Source: JBFFXF01 sp041569895 (GTDB lineage: Bacteria > Planctomycetota > UBA8108 > JACQVS01). From it: a stretch of DNA of 50,463 nucleotides. The notes below the pieces were generated by a model, which was not told the origin of the DNA, ran no database searches, and saw only the letters and a list, made by a program, of their open reading frames with translations. The position numbers were made by a program, and so were the translations under genes. The DNA lies in assembly GCA_041569895.1 (NCBI GenBank), contig JBFFXF010000010.1, positions 1-50,463 on the forward strand, given 5' to 3'. Every line of letters begins with the position of its first letter. Position 1 is the stretch's first letter. This document shows positions 1 through 8,380 of this stretch, piece after piece.

Positions 1-75
1 ACTATGCTCCCCCCGCTGCTCCCCCCGCTGCTCCCCCCGCTGCCTCCCACGCTGCCTCCCACGCTGCCTCCCACG
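1..75 (-). repeat. Gly-Ser-coding minisatellite inside the FGE-like domain
   Basis: Imperfect 12-base units encode GGSV repeats and then GGS/S repeats, running off the left edge. They sit where FGE-like proteins usually have a short Gly-rich loop after YNPxM. The tract stays in frame, so it lengthens a linker or loop without breaking the gene. Confidence 0.8.
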
Positions 76-1934
76 CTACCGCCGTGCGGCCCGGCCATGC
101 CCGGGTTGTAGAGGCGGCCGGGATCCTCCTCCCTCGCCACGGCGTTGAGGAACCGCGCGTACTGCGCGTTGGTGATGTGGCGCCGCGAGATCTCGAACGT
201 GTACGCGACGCCGCCGTACGCGCCCGCGCCGCGGTAACTCGCATCCGGGGCGTTCCCGGGATGCGCGACCGTGACGAACTCGATCGCCGCATCGCCGGGC
301 TCGACCAGATCGGTCTCCACGGCGCCGGCCGGCTCCCCGGCACCCCAGCCCTCGACGCCGACGAACTCCGCCGGCAGCGGGAACGGCGCGCTGCGGAAAC
401 GACCGCGATCCTCCGGCTCCCGGCCGCGCAGATGCCACTGCGCGAAGGCGAGGAGCGCGCTCCAGTCCTCGGTGTTCGAGTCGTGCGGGCCGCGCCTGTA
501 GTGCAGCCCGTTCCGGTCCCCGGCTCCGAGGAGGTCGAAGACCGGCTGCGCCGCCATCGACGTCGCCTGAGTTCCCTCGGGGTTGGCGAACTCGTCGTCG
601 ATCGACTCGGTGCAGAGGAGAGCGCGCGGCGCGACCAGCGCCTTCAGGAAGTGCTGGTCGAACGGCAAGCGCTCCTCCCGGCCGCCGAACCAGCGGATGC
701 GCTCGTGATACCAGTGCGGCTTGTCGTTCATGCCGAGCGACTCCGCGCCGGGTCCGAGGATGCGATACGAGCCCGCGCCGCCCGCGCCGGATCCGTTCGG
801 CACCACCAGCGCGAATCGCTCGTCGAGCGCGCCCGCCAGCAGGGCCATCTTGCCGCCGCGCGAGTGGCCGGTGATGGCGATGGCGTCGAGGTCGACGTCG
901 TCGCGACTCTCGAGGTAATCGACCACGCGCATGCCGCCCCACGCCCAGACGGCGAGCGTCGCCCAGTCGTGATCCGGATACGCGGCCTGCGCCGGACCGA
1001 TGACGCCCCGGCGGTCGGGATCGAGGTCGTGCCGCGCGTACTCGATGAACATGAAGCCCGCCTCGATGAACATCGGGATCTGCTCCGTGCGCCCGAGCGT
1101 GCCCTCCTCGCGGATGACGACCGGGTACGGTCCCGGAGCGTCCGGCACGTAGACGACGGCGTGCATGGTCAGGCGGCGCCTCGAGCCGATGGTCAGCACG
1201 ATCCACTCCTCGGTCCCCGAGCCGCTGCGGTGCGGCCCGCGCCGGACGACCTCGGCAGTGACGCGGTCGGGTCGCGGCGGCAGATGACCGTACTGGTAGT
1301 ACTGCATCATCGCCTTGATCTCCTCGCGACGCCGACGCCACTCCTCGCGCGTCGTCACCCGCTCGCCGTTCCCGGCGACGAGGACGTCGGGAAGCCCGCG
1401 GCTCGCAGGCAGCGATTCGAGCGACACCGGGGGTCGCCATCCGGCGTCGCCGTCGCCGCTGCTGTCCGCCACCGCAATCGAAGGCACCAGGCAGAGCAGC
1501 AGGATCGCCGTGCGGGCGAGCGATCGCCCGCGCCACGCCGCCACGGCCGCGACGACGAACGTCACCAGGAGCGGCAACGCGAGCACGGCGAGCTCCGGGT
1601 AGCGAAACGGCGCCCCGAGACCGCCGACGCTGACGATCGGGAACGCCACCATGACGGCCCGGGTGCGCCATGGCTCCGATACGAGCGGCGCCGCGGCGAT
1701 CAGCACGAGCGCGGTGTGGAAGATCAGGAACGCGGGTGGCCCCTTCGCCCACGCGGCCGCGATCGAGCCCTCGAAGCGGAACACGTAGACGCATGCGACG
1801 TGCGCGACGACGACCACCGCGGTGGCGATGCTGACGCGACGATCGCGGACACCCCGAGCGCGCAGGGCGAAATCGAATGCGAGCAGCGTGTAGCCGAGCC
1901 ACGCCAGGCCGAAGGTGACGGGATCGGAGGCCAC
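1..1934 (-). CDS. Membrane-anchored alpha/beta hydrolase (CE15/acetyl-xylan-esterase-like) with a C-terminal FGE-sulfatase domain, partial at the left edge
   Basis: The reading frame is open to the window edge (at least 644 codons), so the C-terminus is missing. The GTG start lies 4 bases after the sulfatase stop. Residues 1-155 hold about six hydrophobic segments. Residues 170-560 form an alpha/beta hydrolase with the nucleophile motif GHSRGGK (Ser358) and a likely catalytic His in GPHDSNTEDW, which resembles glucuronoyl and acetyl-xylan esterases. From about residue 580 the sequence HITNAQYARFLNAVA followed by YNPGMAG matches the start of formylglycine-generating-enzyme (SUMF1-like) domains. 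A Gly-Ser tract made of short tandem repeats follows directly. Because the neighbouring sulfatase carries the CTPSR site, the FGE-like part may mature it, or may be a non-catalytic relative. Its catalytic cysteines, if any, lie outside the window. The hydrolase call is solid, the substrate is not. Confidence 0.75.
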   Translation of the reverse strand, partial: MASDPVTFGLAWLGYTLLAFDFALRARGVRDRRVSIATAVVVVAHVACVYVFRFEGSIAAAWAKGPPAFLIFHTALVLIAAAPLVSEPWRTRAVMVAFPIVSVGGLGAPFRYPELAVLALPLLVTFVVAAVAAWRGRSLARTAILLLCLVPSIAVADSSGDGDAGWRPPVSLESLPASRGLPDVLVAGNGERVTTREEWRRRREEIKAMMQYYQYGHLPPRPDRVTAEVVRRGPHRSGSGTEEWIVLTIGSRRRLTMHAVVYVPDAPGPYPVVIREEGTLGRTEQIPMFIEAGFMFIEYARHDLDPDRRGVIGPAQAAYPDHDWATLAVWAWGGMRVVDYLESRDDVDLDAIAITGHSRGGKMALLAGALDERFALVVPNGSGAGGAGSYRILGPGAESLGMNDKPHWYHERIRWFGGREERLPFDQHFLKALVAPRALLCTESIDDEFANPEGTQATSMAAQPVFDLLGAGDRNGLHYRRGPHDSNTEDWSALLAFAQWHLRGREPEDRGRFRSAPFPLPAEFVGVEGWGAGEPAGAVETDLVEPGDAAIEFVTVAHPGNAPDASYRGAGAYGGVAYTFEISRRHITNAQYARFLNAVAREEDPGRLYNPGMAGPHGGSVGGSVGGSVGGSGGSSGGSSGGSI

Positions 1935-1938
1935 GGCG

Positions 1939-4110
1939 TCACTCCACCTTCAGCCTGACGTCGCGAAACTCGATCCGTGTCCCCTTCTCGTGGAGCTGCA
2001 ACCCGATGGCGCCGCGCTCGAGGCGCTGCCCCTCGAGCTCGTCGGTGAACTCCGAGGAGAGCTTGCCGTTGATGAACAGCCGGCAATGAGTGCCGCGGGC
2101 GACGACGCGCACGCTGTTCCACCCACGCGGCTTCATGTCGGAGACGGAGAAGGCGTCCTCGATCTTGCTGCGACGCACGGAGCCGTCGGTCTCGATCACC
2201 AGCCGCGTCCCACGCGGGCAGGCGGGCTCGGCGCGCGTGGCGAAGTGGAAGTCCCACGCGCCGAGGATCCCCGGACCGATGCCGGCGTGCCCGAGGTCGG
2301 CGTGGTACCCCTCGAGGGGCCGCTTGCCGGTGGTGTCGGGTCGACTGCGGATCTCGATGCCGGTGTTGCCGTTGGTGAGCATCCGGAACTCGAGTCGCAG
2401 CTCGAAGTCGCCGATGTCCTCGTCGCGCCAGATCAGGTACGACTGCCGGTCGGCGCCTCCCGTGGCGAGGATCACCCCATCACGCACGGTCCAGTCCGCC
2501 GATGCCGCCTCCGGCGCGACGCGCCAGCCCTCGAGGCTGCCACCGTCGAATATCGACACGAACCCCCCCTCGTTCCCGGCCAGCGGCCGGCCGCCGCGAG
2601 CCGTGCGACCCGTGGCGCGCTGTCGCGTGGCCAGCTCGCGCAGCTCGCGCGCCACGGCGGGCTCCCGATCGACGAGGTTGTGGATCTCGAAGAGGTCGTC
2701 GCGCAGGTTGTAGAGCTGGCTCTTCATGTCGGGACGAGGTCCCGTGCCGCGGTTCCCGTGGACGCCGCGGCCGAAGTCGCCCGAGTTGTCGCAGTCGATG
2801 ATCAGCTTCCACGGTCCGCGCCGGATGGCGAAGACGCCGGTGGTCGAGTGATGGATGAGGTCCTCTCGAGCCGCTTCCGGGTCGCCGTCGCCGCGCAGCG
2901 CCGAGAGGAAGCTGACGCTGTCCGGCGCGGCGTCCGGAGGCAGCTCCTCGCCGAGGATCTCCGCCATCGTCGCCATGAAGTCCTGCAGCCCGACGAGACG
3001 ATCACTGACGCTTCCGGCCTGCACCCGTCCCGGCCAGCGCACGATCAGCGGCACGCGGTGCCCGCCCTCCCAGATGCTTCCCTTGAAGCCGCGCAGATCG
3101 CCGCACGACTTGTGGCCGTGAGTGAAGCGGTTGTACGATCCGGGCTTGGCGCCGTTGTCGCTGGTGACGATGACCAGCGTGTCGTCGGCCACGCCGGATT
3201 CGTCGAGCGCTGCGAGCACGCGCCCGATCATCCAGTCGACGAGCGCCACCATGTCGCCACGCGGACCGGCCTCGCTGGCGCCCCGCATGAACTCCGGGAT
3301 CACCTCGGGCTCGCACGGCTCGTGCGGAGCCGATGCCGCGAGGTAGAGAAAGAAGGGCGACTCGCGCGGAGCGGCGTCGCGGATGAACTCGGTCGCCTTG
3401 CGAGTGAAGATCACGTCAGCCTGCGCGTCGTCCCAGCCCGGCGCGCGGTACCCGCTTCGCTGCTCGAGGTACTTGCCGCGGTAATACTCCGTCGGCTGCT
3501 CGACGAAGCGATCGCCCTCGATCAGCGCGTACGGCACGTTGCACGTCGGACAGGAGGCGGTGCCGACGAAGACGTCGAAGCCGAGCTCGACCGGCCCGCC
3601 GGTGAGCGGACGCGTGAAGTCGATCTTGTCCTCCTCCTCGCGCGGCAGCGTCCCACCGCGCCATGGAAGCGGCCGGTCGAAATCGAATGTCGTTCCCGGG
3701 CGCGCGGAGAAGCCGATGCCGAGATGCCACTTCCCGATGCACGCCGTGCGGTAGCCGTGGCCGCGGAGGAACGACGCGACGGTCGTCCTGGTGCGCTCGA
3801 TCAGCGGCGGCTCGTAGCTGAAGAGCACCGAGCGCTTGAGCGCCGATCGCCAGCAGTACCGTCCGGTGAGGATGGCGTAGCGGGACGGCGTGCACACCGT
3901 CGCGGCCGAGTGCGCGTCCGTGAAGCGCATCCCCCCGGCGGCGAGGCGATCCATGTGCGGCGTCGGGATCCGCGAGCCCGGGTTGTAACAGCCGACGTCG
4001 CCGTAGCCCATGTCGTCCGCGAGGATGAAGACGACGTTCGGCCTCTCGGCGCTCTCGAGCGAGCACACCTGCAGGCAGATGGCGATCGCGAGAGCTCGAC
4101 CGGCGGTCAT
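1939..4110 (-). CDS. Secreted sulfatase (formylglycine type) fused to a DUF1080 domain
   Basis: The protein has 723 residues and an N-terminal signal-like segment. The arylsulfatase fold begins with NVVFILADDMGYGD, where Asp32 and Asp33 are predicted calcium ligands. The maturation site is VCTPSRYAILTGR with Cys73, so the enzyme needs conversion of that Cys to formylglycine. Further family features include the GKWHLG, DNG and NLRDDLFEIHNL stretches. From about residue 500 a second domain starts with FVSIFDGGSLEGW and runs to the C-terminus. This is DUF1080, a concanavalin-like fold common in planctomycete carbohydrate proteins. The start overlaps the stop of the upstream beta-helix gene as ATGA, and the next gene begins 4 bases after the stop, so the three are probably co-transcribed. 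The substrate is probably a sulfated polysaccharide, by inference from family and context. Confidence 0.92.
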   Translation of the reverse strand: MTAGRALAIAICLQVCSLESAERPNVVFILADDMGYGDVGCYNPGSRIPTPHMDRLAAGGMRFTDAHSAATVCTPSRYAILTGRYCWRSALKRSVLFSYEPPLIERTRTTVASFLRGHGYRTACIGKWHLGIGFSARPGTTFDFDRPLPWRGGTLPREEEDKIDFTRPLTGGPVELGFDVFVGTASCPTCNVPYALIEGDRFVEQPTEYYRGKYLEQRSGYRAPGWDDAQADVIFTRKATEFIRDAAPRESPFFLYLAASAPHEPCEPEVIPEFMRGASEAGPRGDMVALVDWMIGRVLAALDESGVADDTLVIVTSDNGAKPGSYNRFTHGHKSCGDLRGFKGSIWEGGHRVPLIVRWPGRVQAGSVSDRLVGLQDFMATMAEILGEELPPDAAPDSVSFLSALRGDGDPEAAREDLIHHSTTGVFAIRRGPWKLIIDCDNSGDFGRGVHGNRGTGPRPDMKSQLYNLRDDLFEIHNLVDREPAVARELRELATRQRATGRTARGGRPLAGNEGGFVSIFDGGSLEGWRVAPEAASADWTVRDGVILATGGADRQSYLIWRDEDIGDFELRLEFRMLTNGNTGIEIRSRPDTTGKRPLEGYHADLGHAGIGPGILGAWDFHFATRAEPACPRGTRLVIETDGSVRRSKIEDAFSVSDMKPRGWNSVRVVARGTHCRLFINGKLSSEFTDELEGQRLERGAIGLQLHEKGTRIEFRDVRLKVE

Positions 4111-5528
4111 CGGTCGCTCCCCGACCGGTCGCTGGCGTCGTCGCCGCCGTCGTCGTCGACCGGCGCGCGGCTGTCAGCCGGCCCGCGATCTTCCTTGCGG
4201 TCGCGGCGATCGACGATGGGCGTCTCGGCGTCGATCTCGTTGCCCTCGAGCGTCACGCTGCCGACCTTCTCCTCGATCAGGACGCCGACCGTCTGCGACC
4301 GCGCTCCCTCGCCGCGCGCGTCGCGAAGGACGTTGCGCTCGAGGACGAGTCCGCTCACGTGGCCACGGATGCGGATCGCCGCCGCGCCCGCTTCCGCGCC
4401 GTTCTCCTCGATCAAGTTCTCCACCAGCCGGTTGCGGTGCGGCGCCATCGGGAAAGTCTCGTTGCGAAAGAAGACGCCGTTCGACGCGTTGCGCCGCACG
4501 GTGTTGCGCCGGATGAGGTTGTCCGAGTCCTTGTGCCCGATCGAGATCCCGAATCGACCGTTCCCCTCCAGGACATTGTTCTCGAAGAGCCCGTGACGGA
4601 CGCGCCAGCAGAGAAAGAGTCCATCGGAGCCGTTGCCCCGCGCGACGCAGTCGCGGACGAGCGGACGCTGGGAGCCGCTGCCGGGGTGAATGCCGAGCGA
4701 CGCGTTGCCCTCCACCGTGCACCGGATCACCTGGACGTCGTTCGACTGCTGGAAGCTGATGCCGTCGCCGTTGAAGGCGCGCACCGTGCAGTCCTCGATG
4801 ACCGTTCCGAAGCCGCGGTAGAGGAAGATCCCGGCGCCGCGGCAGCCGTTCAGGTGCGCGTTGCCCTTGCGATTGCCGTCGATCACCAGACCGACGACGC
4901 GGGCGTCCTCGATGTCGTGGCCGCTGACCACCGGAAACAGCGTGCCGGCCCTGGCGTCCCTGTGAACCATGCAGTCGGCCATCAGCGGCCGATCGATCGA
5001 GAACGTGTTGCCGCTCCGTCCCGTGATGCGGGCGACGGTGGTGTGGAACCCGCCGGCAGCGGAGTCCCAGACCGCCACGCCGGCTCCGACGTGAAAGCCG
5101 GTAGCGTCCTCGACGGTGATCTGCTGCTCCCCGAAGTCGCCGTCGAGCGCCAGTCGCGAGACCGCGCCGTCCGCCTTGCGGAGGATCGTCTTCCCCGCGA
5201 CGCCGCGCACCGTGACGGCGGAACGCAGGTGAAGCGAATCGCGCATCAGGTACTCGCCGGGGCCGATCTCGACGGTGCCCCCGCCGAGCCCGGCGACGTA
5301 GTCGACGGCCGCCTGGAGGGCGCGGTTGTCGTCGCCCACGATGTCGGCGTCGCGCCGCCCCACCGAGACGCGCGGCCGCTCGTCCATCTTCGAGTGCATC
5401 GCGCGAGGCAGCTGCTGCTCGCCTGCGGCGGGAGCCTGATCGCGGACCTCGTCACCGCCCCGGACGGGAACGGCCAACGTCGTCGCGAGGACGACAAGAA
5501 GGGTGATGAGCTGCGGGCGTGTCGCCAT
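4107..5528 (-). CDS. Secreted right-handed parallel beta-helix protein
   Basis: I place the start at an ATG followed by a signal peptide (MATRPQLITLLVVLATTLA) and preceded by a GAGGGAG Shine-Dalgarno. The reading frame extends further upstream, but that part is repeat-derived. The 473-residue product has successive beta-helix coils such as GDGISFQQSNDVQVIRCTV and GLFENNVLEGNGRFGISIGH, as in pectate-lyase-like and NosD-like proteins. The N-terminal segment around GGGTVEIGPGEYLM matches the pectate lyase 3 type entry strand. The last 35 residues are a charged Asp/Arg-rich tail. As first gene of the operon with the sulfatase and the esterase, it probably binds or cleaves the same polysaccharide. 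No catalytic residues can be assigned. Confidence 0.85.
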   Translation of the reverse strand: MATRPQLITLLVVLATTLAVPVRGGDEVRDQAPAAGEQQLPRAMHSKMDERPRVSVGRRDADIVGDDNRALQAAVDYVAGLGGGTVEIGPGEYLMRDSLHLRSAVTVRGVAGKTILRKADGAVSRLALDGDFGEQQITVEDATGFHVGAGVAVWDSAAGGFHTTVARITGRSGNTFSIDRPLMADCMVHRDARAGTLFPVVSGHDIEDARVVGLVIDGNRKGNAHLNGCRGAGIFLYRGFGTVIEDCTVRAFNGDGISFQQSNDVQVIRCTVEGNASLGIHPGSGSQRPLVRDCVARGNGSDGLFLCWRVRHGLFENNVLEGNGRFGISIGHKDSDNLIRRNTVRRNASNGVFFRNETFPMAPHRNRLVENLIEENGAEAGAAAIRIRGHVSGLVLERNVLRDARGEGARSQTVGVLIEEKVGSVTLEGNEIDAETPIVDRRDRKEDRGPADSRAPVDDDGGDDASDRSGSDR

Positions 5529-5900
5529 CGTCGAACTCCCTCTCGTGAGTATCGGTATCGCGGGCGCGGCGCGGTCGACCTCCGCGCCGCCGGCGCCGTT
5601 TCGGCATGTCGGGCCAAATTGTATCACGGGCACCGAGCACGGCGGGCGGTTTCCCGGAGCGCGGAACTCCGATCGGAGTCGGCATCGGAATCGGTCATCG
5701 GAGTCGGCATCGGAGTCGGAATCGGTCATCGGAATCGGTATCGGTATCGGTCATCGGAATCGGAGTCGGTCATCGGAGTCGGTCATCGGACTCCGCAAGC
5801 AGAGCCTTCGAGGACGAGGACGGGCACGGGAACGGGGACGGGTACGGGAACGGGAACGGGAACGAGGACGAGGACGGTTCCTGCAACGCCGGGCCCCGAA
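5529..5900. repeat. Composite simple-repeat island (TCGGAG-type and GGGAACG-type modules)
   Basis: This 372-base gap contains no convincing gene. From about 5671 to 5790 it is built of degenerate 5-7 base units such as TCGGAG, TCGGAA, TCGGCA and TCGGTCA. From about 5810 to 5877 it is built of GGGAACG, GGGGACG and GAGGACG units on the plus strand. A TACAAT box on the minus strand at 5618-5623 could be a -10 element for the beta-helix operon. I see no good -35 partner. Confidence 0.85.
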
Positions 5901-7880
5901 TCACTTCGCCCAGTCAATGCGCGTCACGGCGTGAGGCAGCAACGACAGATTGAGGCTCTGCCGCGCGAGCTCGAGTGTCTCGCCGGGCTCGCCGTGAAAC
6001 GCCTCCGGCGAGCGCATCGCCTGCACGCGGGTGCGCTCGTCGAGGTGGCGCACGCGCACCGGACCGGAGAGGCCGTGAATGATCACATCGCGCCGCTCCC
6101 CGGTGACGTTGGCGACGAGCAGGCGCAGCGAGTCGCCCTTCTCGAGGCACAGCCCGTGCACGGCGAGCGGTCTGCTGGACCGCACGGGACGGACGCGTCC
6201 GCCGGCGAACTCGCCGATGTCGGCGAAGACGTGATACACGGGATAGACGCCACCGGGAATCGAGTCGAAGAGCTCGGGCTCCGGAGGACCGTCCGGCGTT
6301 TCCATGACGCCGAGCCAGCCGGTGGTCTCGAAGTAGGTGACTCCGTCCGCGCCCGCCTCCGCGAGGTACTTGACGCTGCCCACGGTCCAGCCGGCGTTGA
6401 AGAGCGACGGCTGACGCGGATCGACGCGTGCCGGGAGCTCGCCGGGTTGCGGCGCCGGCTGCGGTCCGGTGGCGTTCGGGTTGAAGCGCGGCTTCAGGGT
6501 GACCGGCGAGACGAGAAGCGGTCGATCGCCGACGAACTGCCGCGCGCTGCGCACGGTCTCGCCCTGCATCGCGAGCGTCTCGACGAGAGAGCGATCGTCG
6601 AAGGCGTGCACTTGCGGGTTGATCGAGTAGACCACGCGGTCGAAGGCGGAAACGTCCGGTCGCCCGCGGTTGAGCTCCGTGAAGTACGCGTTCGTCCCGC
6701 CGCCGACGGTGGGCCTCCCTTCCCAGGCGCGCAGCCGCTCGCGCGCCAGCTCGACCAAGCGCGGATCGGTCGTCTTCTCTCCCTCGCGGAAGACCAGCCA
6801 GACGCCGACCTCCGGCCGGATGTCGGGGAGCGCCTCGACGAGCGTGCCGAGCTGTGATCCCACGTCCTCGCCGAGGTGGAGCGCCACGTGGAGGCCGGTG
6901 TCGAGACGCCGCGCCTCTCGAGCCGCACGACGCAGGTCCGCAGCCCACCCGTCGCTCGAGAGTCGCAGGTCGACACGGAGGTGATCCAGGTTGAGCGCCC
7001 TCAGCCGGGTCGACGCGTGCTCGTCGTGTGTCTGCCCGTGACTCGCCGCCTGCAGCCCGATGCGCGGCAGCGGCACGGCGCGACTCGGTCCCGCGATGGT
7101 GAGCACGATCGGCTCCTGCCGTGGATCGAGCGGCACCGCCTCCCGCGGCGCGCGACCGAGCAGCTTCACGGTGACCGACTGCTCGATGCGGGTGCCCGCG
7201 GCCACCTCGACCGGGAACGCGAGCTCGAGCGGCGTGCAATACGTCTTGAAGGACGCGTCGGTCCAGTTCCGCTGGTCCTCCATCTCGAAGACCTCGCCCT
7301 CGAACGAGACGCGCGCCCAGAGCGCCGGCCGCACCTGGTGCGCGATGGCGCGGATGTTCTTGAAGGGCTGGTGAGGCGAGATGAGCTCCGGGAAGCGGTC
7401 CCGGAAGGACTCGCCGTCGGCGGTCTCGACCAGGCACCCCGCTCCCGCCACCTGCGGCGGATGGAGCACGCAGAAGCCGATGCGGTTGCGAAGGAAAGTC
7501 GACCGAGCCTCGCCGTCGAACTCGAAGAGCAGCGTGTCGGGCGCCGTGCCGAGGATGCGGCCGCTCCATGCGAAGTCGATGTTCCCCTGCCGGCACTCGA
7601 CGTCGAACGTCACCTCGAACGCGTCGTCGCCCTGATCGACGGCCACCCGCGAGAGCTCCGGCTTCACGGTGCCCCAGTTCTCATCGCGAACCGCCGCGTA
7701 GATGCCGCGAAGGACCTCGACATCACCGACGCGAACGTACCGCACCCATCCGTTCTCCGGCGTGAAGAGAACCGAGAGCGGCCCGGCCCGAAGCTCGATC
7801 GGCTCCGGCCCCACCGTGCCGCATCCGGACACCACCAGGCCCACGACCAGGCCGACAACGCCACGCGCGAACCTCGGCAT
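5901..7880 (-). CDS. Lipoprotein resembling D-apionate lactonase (ApnL family)
   Basis: The chosen ATG gives a lipoprotein signal (MPRFARGVVGLVVGLVVSGC, lipobox cysteine at residue 20). Earlier in-frame ATGs would add only repeat-coded residues. The 659-residue product has an N-terminal beta-sandwich-like part, a central TIM-barrel-like part (LNLDHLRVDLRL, GGGTNAYFTELNR, VVYSINPQVHAFD, SPVTLKPRFNPNAT, SLFNAGWTVGSVKYLAEAG, YFETTGWLGVME) and a C-terminal beta domain. I recall these motifs from D-apionate lactonase-like proteins, enzymes of apiose/apionate breakdown. The match is by memory and tentative. A general glycosidase-like role is the alternative. Shine-Dalgarno function seems to be supplied by the G-rich repeat ending at the start codon. 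Confidence 0.6.
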   Translation of the reverse strand: MPRFARGVVGLVVGLVVSGCGTVGPEPIELRAGPLSVLFTPENGWVRYVRVGDVEVLRGIYAAVRDENWGTVKPELSRVAVDQGDDAFEVTFDVECRQGNIDFAWSGRILGTAPDTLLFEFDGEARSTFLRNRIGFCVLHPPQVAGAGCLVETADGESFRDRFPELISPHQPFKNIRAIAHQVRPALWARVSFEGEVFEMEDQRNWTDASFKTYCTPLELAFPVEVAAGTRIEQSVTVKLLGRAPREAVPLDPRQEPIVLTIAGPSRAVPLPRIGLQAASHGQTHDEHASTRLRALNLDHLRVDLRLSSDGWAADLRRAAREARRLDTGLHVALHLGEDVGSQLGTLVEALPDIRPEVGVWLVFREGEKTTDPRLVELARERLRAWEGRPTVGGGTNAYFTELNRGRPDVSAFDRVVYSINPQVHAFDDRSLVETLAMQGETVRSARQFVGDRPLLVSPVTLKPRFNPNATGPQPAPQPGELPARVDPRQPSLFNAGWTVGSVKYLAEAGADGVTYFETTGWLGVMETPDGPPEPELFDSIPGGVYPVYHVFADIGEFAGGRVRPVRSSRPLAVHGLCLEKGDSLRLLVANVTGERRDVIIHGLSGPVRVRHLDERTRVQAMRSPEAFHGEPGETLELARQSLNLSLLPHAVTRIDWAK

Positions 7881-8380
7881 CGTCCCCGTCCCCGTGCCCG
7901 TCCCCGGTCCCGTGCCCGATCTCATTTCCATCCTCGACCCCCCCATCGATCCCGGAGTCCTCGTTTCCACTCCTCTCTCGTTCGCGTCACAAAAGCGCGG
8001 CCGAAGTCCGACGAGGACGGGAACGCAGATTACGCAGATTACGCAGATTCAGGAAGAGAACGGTCCACAGATGACCCAGATCGGGACGGACCCCTTGCGG
8101 TCTCTGTCTCTGTCCTCTGGTCACTGTCTCGGTCCTCCGACTCCGTCTCTGTCTCCACCCCGGGACCCGACTCCGATCGCTCCGGTCCCGACATCGTCCA
8201 CGACGATGACCGCGATGGTGTTCGGGACCGGGACCGGGACCGGGACCGGGTCCGGGGCCGGGTCCGGGGCCGGGACGCGCATCGACAAGGGTCCCTCCTC
8301 ACATGCTGCTTGTCCGACGGGAGTGCCGCCGGTACGCTGATCTCAAGCGTCGTATCGTACCCCAGATCCGCGAGACCGCC
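7881..8380. repeat. Divergent intergenic repeat island: G-rich arrays, triple ACGCAGATT, GTCTCT-type tracts
   Basis: This 500-base gap separates two divergent genes. At 7881-7920 a C-rich array (G-rich on the minus strand, units GGGACG, GGGCACG and GGGACCG) touches the start codon at 7880. Three perfect ACGCAGATT units lie at 8023-8049. Tracts of CTCTGT and GTCTC units cover about 8098-8160. A GGGACC/GGGTCC/GGGGCC array on the plus strand spans about 8223-8277, some 100 bases before the gene at 8381. Any reading frame here is a product of the repeats. Confidence 0.88.

Noticed and set aside
76..1902. Arg-rich minus-strand frame over the left-edge gene
   Set aside because: It is a shifted frame of the hydrolase/FGE gene. 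The true frame shows GHSRGGK and the FGE start and is open to the window edge.
1915..4596. Long plus-strand open frame opposite the sulfatase and beta-helix genes
   Set aside because: It is rich in Arg, Ala, Val and Asp, lacks any recognisable domain and mirrors high-GC coding DNA on the other strand.
7702..8340. Plus-strand frame containing TQITQI and similar repeats
   Set aside because: The protein is produced by the ACGCAGATT and CTCTGT repeats and has no start signal or domain.
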